64,000 bases of DNA from Microbacteriaceae bacterium (lineage in GTDB: Bacteria; Actinomycetota; Actinomycetes; Actinomycetales; Microbacteriaceae): positions 491,455 through 555,454 of the forward strand of contig JAIYCT010000003.1 of NCBI GenBank assembly GCA_027487865.1. Direction: 5' to 3'. Position 1 is the stretch's first letter, and each line of letters starts with the position of its first letter. This document shows, one piece after another, positions 60,274-64,000 of the stretch. The position numbers and the translations under genes were made by a program. The notes under the pieces were generated by a model. The model did no database searches. It worked only from the letters and a program-made list of their open reading frames with translations, and was not told where the DNA came from.

Positions 60274-61353
60274 TTGACCACTAGCTCCGCCACAGGCAAG
60301 CGAGAAGTTTCGCAAGATACATCCGGCTACGCCGTTAGCCTAAAAAACCTAAACAAGAGCTTCGGCAATGTCATTGCGGTAGAAAATCTAAATCTTGATA
60401 TCCCGCATGGCGAATTCTTTTCAATGCTTGGACCATCTGGGTCCGGTAAAACCACAGTTCTGAGAATCATTGCCGGTTTTGAAACGGCTACCGACGGCCA
60501 GGTCATTCTGGAAGGCACTGACGTAACTGAGCTGGCACCGTTTGATAGAGATGTGAATACCGTTTTCCAGGACTACGCGCTATTTCCACATATGACGATT
60601 CAGCAGAATGTCGAGTACGGCCTCAGAGCACGAAAGATTCCAAAAATCGAACGCGCCAAATTGGCTTCGGAGGCGATTGAGTCCGTCAAGCTCACCCACC
60701 TCGCCGATCGCTTGCCGCACCAACTTTCCGGAGGGCAGCGGCAGAGAATCGCGCTGGCTCGTGCGCTGGTTTTGCGACCAAAGGTGCTGCTGTTGGATGA
60801 GCCACTGGGCGCACTCGATAAGCAGCTTCGCGAAGAGATGCAGGTGGAGCTGAAGAGAATTCAGCGCGAGGCCGGAATAACCTTCATTTTTGTTACCCAC
60901 GACCAAGAAGAAGCAATGCGCATGAGCGACCGCATTGCCGTCTTCAATGCCGGCAAAATTGAGCAAATTGGCGCACCTCGCGAGGTTTATGAGAGCCCTA
61001 GTTCGGCATTTGTGGCGAGCTTTCTGGGAGTTTCAAACCTGATCTCTGGCGCAAGTGCAAAGAGCCTGTTCGGGTCAGAAGAAATGTTCAATATCAGGCC
61101 CGAGCGAATCAAACTATCCGATGAGAAATCTCAACTTGCCTCCGGCGAGCATGGCGTAATCGCAACGATTACAGATGTGGCTTACACCGGCGCCAACACG
61201 CTCTACGTATTGGAATCCGAATCTGGTTTGCGCCTGATCGCAACCAGGCTAAATGAAGAGTTACCAGGACAAGACATTCGTCTTGAATCCGGCGACAGGG
61301 TATTGGCCTCATTCCGAAAGGAACATGTGGCCAAGATTCCAAACCATAAATGA
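60274..61353 (+). CDS. potA: Polyamine-type ABC transporter ATP-binding protein
   Basis: 359 residues. Walker A GPSGSGKTT (about 54-62), Q loop FQDYALFPHMT, signature LSGGQRQRIALARAL and Walker B VLLLDEPLGALDKQLRE precede a C-terminal TOBE regulatory domain (about 270-359). It powers import with PotB, PotC and PotD. TTG 60274 is the only start upstream of the domain; GGGTGA nine bases before is a weak ribosome site. The 220-base gap to putA shows no convincing promoter, only a CCCAC...GTGGG hairpin near 60109. Confidence 0.92.
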   Translation: MTTSSATGKREVSQDTSGYAVSLKNLNKSFGNVIAVENLNLDIPHGEFFSMLGPSGSGKTTVLRIIAGFETATDGQVILEGTDVTELAPFDRDVNTVFQDYALFPHMTIQQNVEYGLRARKIPKIERAKLASEAIESVKLTHLADRLPHQLSGGQRQRIALARALVLRPKVLLLDEPLGALDKQLREEMQVELKRIQREAGITFIFVTHDQEEAMRMSDRIAVFNAGKIEQIGAPREVYESPSSAFVASFLGVSNLISGASAKSLFGSEEMFNIRPERIKLSDEKSQLASGEHGVIATITDVAYTGANTLYVLESESGLRLIATRLNEELPGQDIRLESGDRVLASFRKEHVAKIPNHK

Positions 61354-61363
61354 GAGGAAGCAA

Positions 61364-62524
61364 ATGAGAAGAAGCAAACTAGCTTTTCCTGCGCTACTAG
61401 CGGCTAGCGCACTTGCGCTGTCAGGTTGTGCAGCGTCAGGCGAACTGACCCTTACGGTTCCGGATGTGCCAATGAAGACTGAACTTGGTGCCTTTGAGGG
61501 TGAATTGAACATTGTTAACTGGTCCGGCTTTGTGGACCCAAAGTGGGTTGACCCATTCACTGCCGAGACTGGCTGTGTCGTGAATTCCCGCGTTGCCGGA
61601 ACCAGCGACGAGATGGTTACCCTGATGCGCACTGGCGAGTATGACCTCGTCTCTGCCTCGGGTGATGCCGCACTTCGCCTAATCGTCGGTGGAGACGTCC
61701 AGCCATTGAACATGGAACTAATCCCTAACTTCAGCGATGAAATTGCTGAGGGCATGAAGGGTCAGATCTATGACGTGGTAAACGGCAAGCCTTACGGTGT
61801 TCCAATTGGCCGTGGTGCAAACCTCTTGCAGTACAACGAGACCGTTACCGGCTCAGCTCCAGAGAGCTGGGACGTGGTCTGGGAGAGCGACAGCCCATAT
61901 GCAGGCAAGATCACCGCTTATGACGCACCTATTTACATTGCTGACGCAGCCGTGTACTTGATGTATCACAAGCCTGAGCTTGAGATCAAGAACCCATATG
62001 CATTGGACGAGACTCAGCTTGCCGCTGCGGTTGATCTGCTAAAGCAGCAGAACGCCATCATCGGTGAGTACTGGTCAGACCCAGTGGCTCAGATCACTTC
62101 CTTCGTGGGTGGCAACACTGTTGTTGGCACCAGCTGGGAAATCTTGAAGAAGTTCGCAGCTCAGGACAACCTCAAGACCACCCTGCCTGTCGAAGGATCC
62201 ACCGGTTGGTATGACACCTGGTTGATCTCCTCAACCACACCTAACTCGAACTGTGCTTACGCATGGATCGACTACACCAGCCAGGCAAGCGTCAACGGAG
62301 CAATCGCCATGAACTTTGGTATGGCTCCTGCGAACATTGCCTTCTGTGCAACCGATGCAGACACTCAGGCTCACTGTGACCAGTTCGCAGCAGAGGACGA
62401 GGCGTTCTGGGACCAGGTATGGCCTTGGACCACTCCAATTGAGGAGTGTGTTGACGGTCGAACCGAAGTCACGTGTACCAGTTTCCAAGACTGGACTAAT
62501 GCGTGGGTAACCGTTAAGGGATAA
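61364..62524 (+). CDS. potD: Polyamine-type ABC transporter substrate-binding lipoprotein
   Basis: 386 residues. MRRSKLAFPALLAASALALSGC is a lipoprotein signal peptide with the lipobox LSGC (C22). The mature part is a PotD-like binding protein: LNIVNWSGFVDPKWVDPFTAETG, YDLVSASGDAALRLI and GVPIGRGANLLQYNE. It captures spermidine, putrescine or a similar amine outside the membrane; specificity is inferred. ATG 61364 has GAGGAAG upstream. Followed by a strong hairpin before potB. Confidence 0.9.
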   Translation: MRRSKLAFPALLAASALALSGCAASGELTLTVPDVPMKTELGAFEGELNIVNWSGFVDPKWVDPFTAETGCVVNSRVAGTSDEMVTLMRTGEYDLVSASGDAALRLIVGGDVQPLNMELIPNFSDEIAEGMKGQIYDVVNGKPYGVPIGRGANLLQYNETVTGSAPESWDVVWESDSPYAGKITAYDAPIYIADAAVYLMYHKPELEIKNPYALDETQLAAAVDLLKQQNAIIGEYWSDPVAQITSFVGGNTVVGTSWEILKKFAAQDNLKTTLPVEGSTGWYDTWLISSTTPNSNCAYAWIDYTSQASVNGAIAMNFGMAPANIAFCATDADTQAHCDQFAAEDEAFWDQVWPWTTPIEECVDGRTEVTCTSFQDWTNAWVTVKG

Positions 62525-62533
62525 CACCAACGC

Positions 62534-62567
62534 TTTGCCGGGTGGGGTGTATTCCCCACCCGGCAAA
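62534..62567 (+). promoter_or_regulatory. Strong intra-operon hairpin between potD and potB
   Basis: TTTGCCGGGTGGGG and CCCCACCCGGCAAA pair perfectly over 14 bases around TGTATT, ten bases after the potD stop. No T-tract follows (ACCAATCTTCT). It may stabilise potD mRNA or attenuate potBC, giving excess binding protein. Confidence 0.7.
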
Positions 62568-62607
62568 ACCAATCTTCTAGACAAGAACTGAAATAAGAGG
62601 TGAGAAA

Positions 62608-63486
62608 TTGAGCGCAATTCAAAAGGCCCCTCAGCGCCCTGTTTCCACCTACCTGCACAAAAGACCAAACGTCAGGCTGATCGCGCTTTTGGCCCTGCCA
62701 ATGACTTGGCTTATCGGCGTTTACATCATCTCGCTGGCTCTTCTGCTGGTTACAGCACTGTGGTTCATTGACCCATTTACATCAAAGGTGATTCCAGGTT
62801 TCACCCTGGATAACTTCATAAACATTTTCACCGTCCCCGCATATTTTTCGACTGCTATTAGGACGCTGGCAATTGCGCTAGCGGTGACGTTGGTTTGCAT
62901 TTTGTTTGCCATTCCACTTGGAATCTTTATGGCCAAGATTGCAAGACCCTGGGTTAGAAACCTGTTGGCGGTTGCAATCACACTCCCGCTCTGGGCTGGC
63001 TATTTGGTAAAACTCTTAGCCATGCGACTGACGTTCACCGAGCAAGGCCTTTTTAACTGGCTTATGGAACCGTTTGGCATAACCGGACCAGGCTTTGGAG
63101 TACCGGTGACGGTGCTGACACTGGCTTACCTATGGTTTCCCTACATGGCGCTACCTGTCTTCACCGCGATCAGGCAGCTGCCGCACAATCTCTTTGACGC
63201 ATCGGCGGACCTTGGGGCCAAAGGCTGGTCCACGGTCTTCCGTATGGTTTTACCTTTGATCACGCCCGCAATCATTGCCGGCAGCGTATTCACCTTCTCG
63301 CTTAGCTTGGGTGATTACCTGGCAGCCAAGTTCGTCGGTGGATCCACGCAGATGATTGGCTCCATCATCGCATCGAATATCAACTTGAACCCGCCGGTGG
63401 CGGCCGCCTTCTCGATGGTCCCGATTGCATTTGTCGTTATGTACCTTGTGATTGCAAGGCGAACCGGCTCGCTGGAGAGGATGTAG
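62608..63486 (+). CDS. potB: Polyamine-type ABC transporter permease PotB
   Basis: 292 residues with six membrane helices. The EAA-type loop that contacts PotA is FDASADLGAKGWSTVFRMVLPLITPAIIAG (about 196-225). Short cytoplasmic N-terminus. TTG 62608 has GAGGTGAG upstream. potC follows after four bases, so they are probably translationally coupled. Confidence 0.9.
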   Translation: MSAIQKAPQRPVSTYLHKRPNVRLIALLALPMTWLIGVYIISLALLLVTALWFIDPFTSKVIPGFTLDNFINIFTVPAYFSTAIRTLAIALAVTLVCILFAIPLGIFMAKIARPWVRNLLAVAITLPLWAGYLVKLLAMRLTFTEQGLFNWLMEPFGITGPGFGVPVTVLTLAYLWFPYMALPVFTAIRQLPHNLFDASADLGAKGWSTVFRMVLPLITPAIIAGSVFTFSLSLGDYLAAKFVGGSTQMIGSIIASNINLNPPVAAAFSMVPIAFVVMYLVIARRTGSLERM

Positions 63487-63490
63487 CAAG

Positions 63491-64000
63491 ATGCTTAGAT
63501 TCTCCAGAGGTTCACGCTGGTTGCTCATGGCAATAGTTTCAATAGTGCTGATCTTTATGTACGCACCGCTATTGGTTTTGATTTTGAACGCATTCAATGA
63601 GCGTCAAATTTCGGCATGGCCGATTCAGGAGTTCTCGTTCAAATGGTGGGTCGTCGCCTATGAATCAGAAGAGATCCGGGCGGCGTTATTGAACTCGGTA
63701 ATTGTCGCTTTTGGGGCAATGTTGATAGCCATGGTGCTTGGCTCGCTGGTGGCATTCGCACTGAGCAAATATGAGTTTTTTGGCAAGGGCACCGTGAATC
63801 TCTTGGTGGTATTGCCAATTGCACTCCCCGGTGTTGTTACCGGAGTTGCATTTAGCAATACCTACTCAAACTTCCTCACCCCAGCAGGCATCCAGCTTGG
63901 GTATTTTGGAATGATCGTCGCTCACGCGACTTTTTGTATTGTGATGGTTTTCAACAACGTGTTTGCGCGCCTAAAACGAATGAATCCATCCCTCCAAGAA
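63491..64000 (+). CDS. potC: Polyamine-type ABC transporter permease PotC (5' part)
   Basis: The first 170 codons are present; the frame is open to the window edge. It starts MLRFSRGSRWLLMAIVSIV and has helices at about 10-30, 75-98, 105-128 and 140-160, with FNERQISAWPIQEFSFKWW after the first, as in PotC. It completes the PotABCD permease. The window ends before the EAA loop. Confidence 0.9.
   Translation, partial: MLRFSRGSRWLLMAIVSIVLIFMYAPLLVLILNAFNERQISAWPIQEFSFKWWVVAYESEEIRAALLNSVIVAFGAMLIAMVLGSLVAFALSKYEFFGKGTVNLLVVLPIALPGVVTGVAFSNTYSNFLTPAGIQLGYFGMIVAHATFCIVMVFNNVFARLKRMNPSLQE

Overview
The window reads as a chromosomal segment of a streamlined actinobacterium, most likely a Microbacteriaceae relative of the small-genome freshwater group (Rhodoluna/Aquiluna-like). 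That placement is inference from gene content and order: rpsP-khpA-rimM-trmD-rplS-lepB-rnhB-DUF2469-dprA-xerC-rpsB-tsf-pyrH-frr-cdsA, a GlgE-type glucan cluster, GatCAB, DUF2469, an FdxA-type ferredoxin, moderate GC and very dense packing. Sixty protein genes (two cut by the window edges, one interrupted by a stop codon) and one tRNA fill almost all of the sequence. No stretch without a gene exceeds about 250 bases. I see no rRNA, CRISPR array, insertion sequence, prophage or integrase other than the housekeeping Xer recombinase.

Layout. 1-3226 is a surface-polysaccharide region: a minus-strand operon (SDR epimerase, RmlC-like epimerase, WecB-like epimerase cut at the edge) diverging from two glycosyltransferase-like genes. 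3299-15000 holds core metabolism and information genes: fdxA-dapC, gltA, rsmD, recG, coaD, DUF177-rpmF-rnc-mutM, a GT4 glycosyltransferase and typA. 15068-21099 is smc-ftsY-ffh, where smc carries an in-frame TGA. 21252-27552 is the ribosome maturation, secretion and recombination run. 28276-33660 is rpsB-tsf, then pyrH-frr-cdsA and envelope genes. 33660-38160 holds a hydrolase, an AI-2E-family permease, a large uncharacterised membrane protein and a thioredoxin/TPR protein. 38157-44402 is glgX-glgE-glgB on the minus strand. 44463-52198 is cysteine desulfurase-mnmA-ligA-gatCAB. 52243-56512 (minus) is tRNA-His, orn and an RND-type exporter. 56622-60053 is a fused PutA, divergent from a potADBC polyamine-type ABC transporter that runs off the right edge.

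How it works together. Most of the window serves translation, protein targeting and chromosome maintenance. GlgE/GlgB/GlgX form an alpha-glucan making and trimming module. The desulfurase feeds sulfur to MnmA for tRNA thiolation. PutA and the Pot transporter suggest use of amino acids and polyamines as carbon and nitrogen sources. Two organisational habits stand out. Several genes lacking a Shine-Dalgarno site have a TANNNT -10 element 6-7 bases before the start codon, as expected for leaderless transcripts. All five convergent protein-gene pairs overlap by exactly four bases at their stop codons.

The strongest anomaly is the single in-frame TGA splitting smc. I did not find a convincing new multi-gene system. 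The best candidates for undescribed biology are the 35591-38160 gene pair and the structured rpsB leader.
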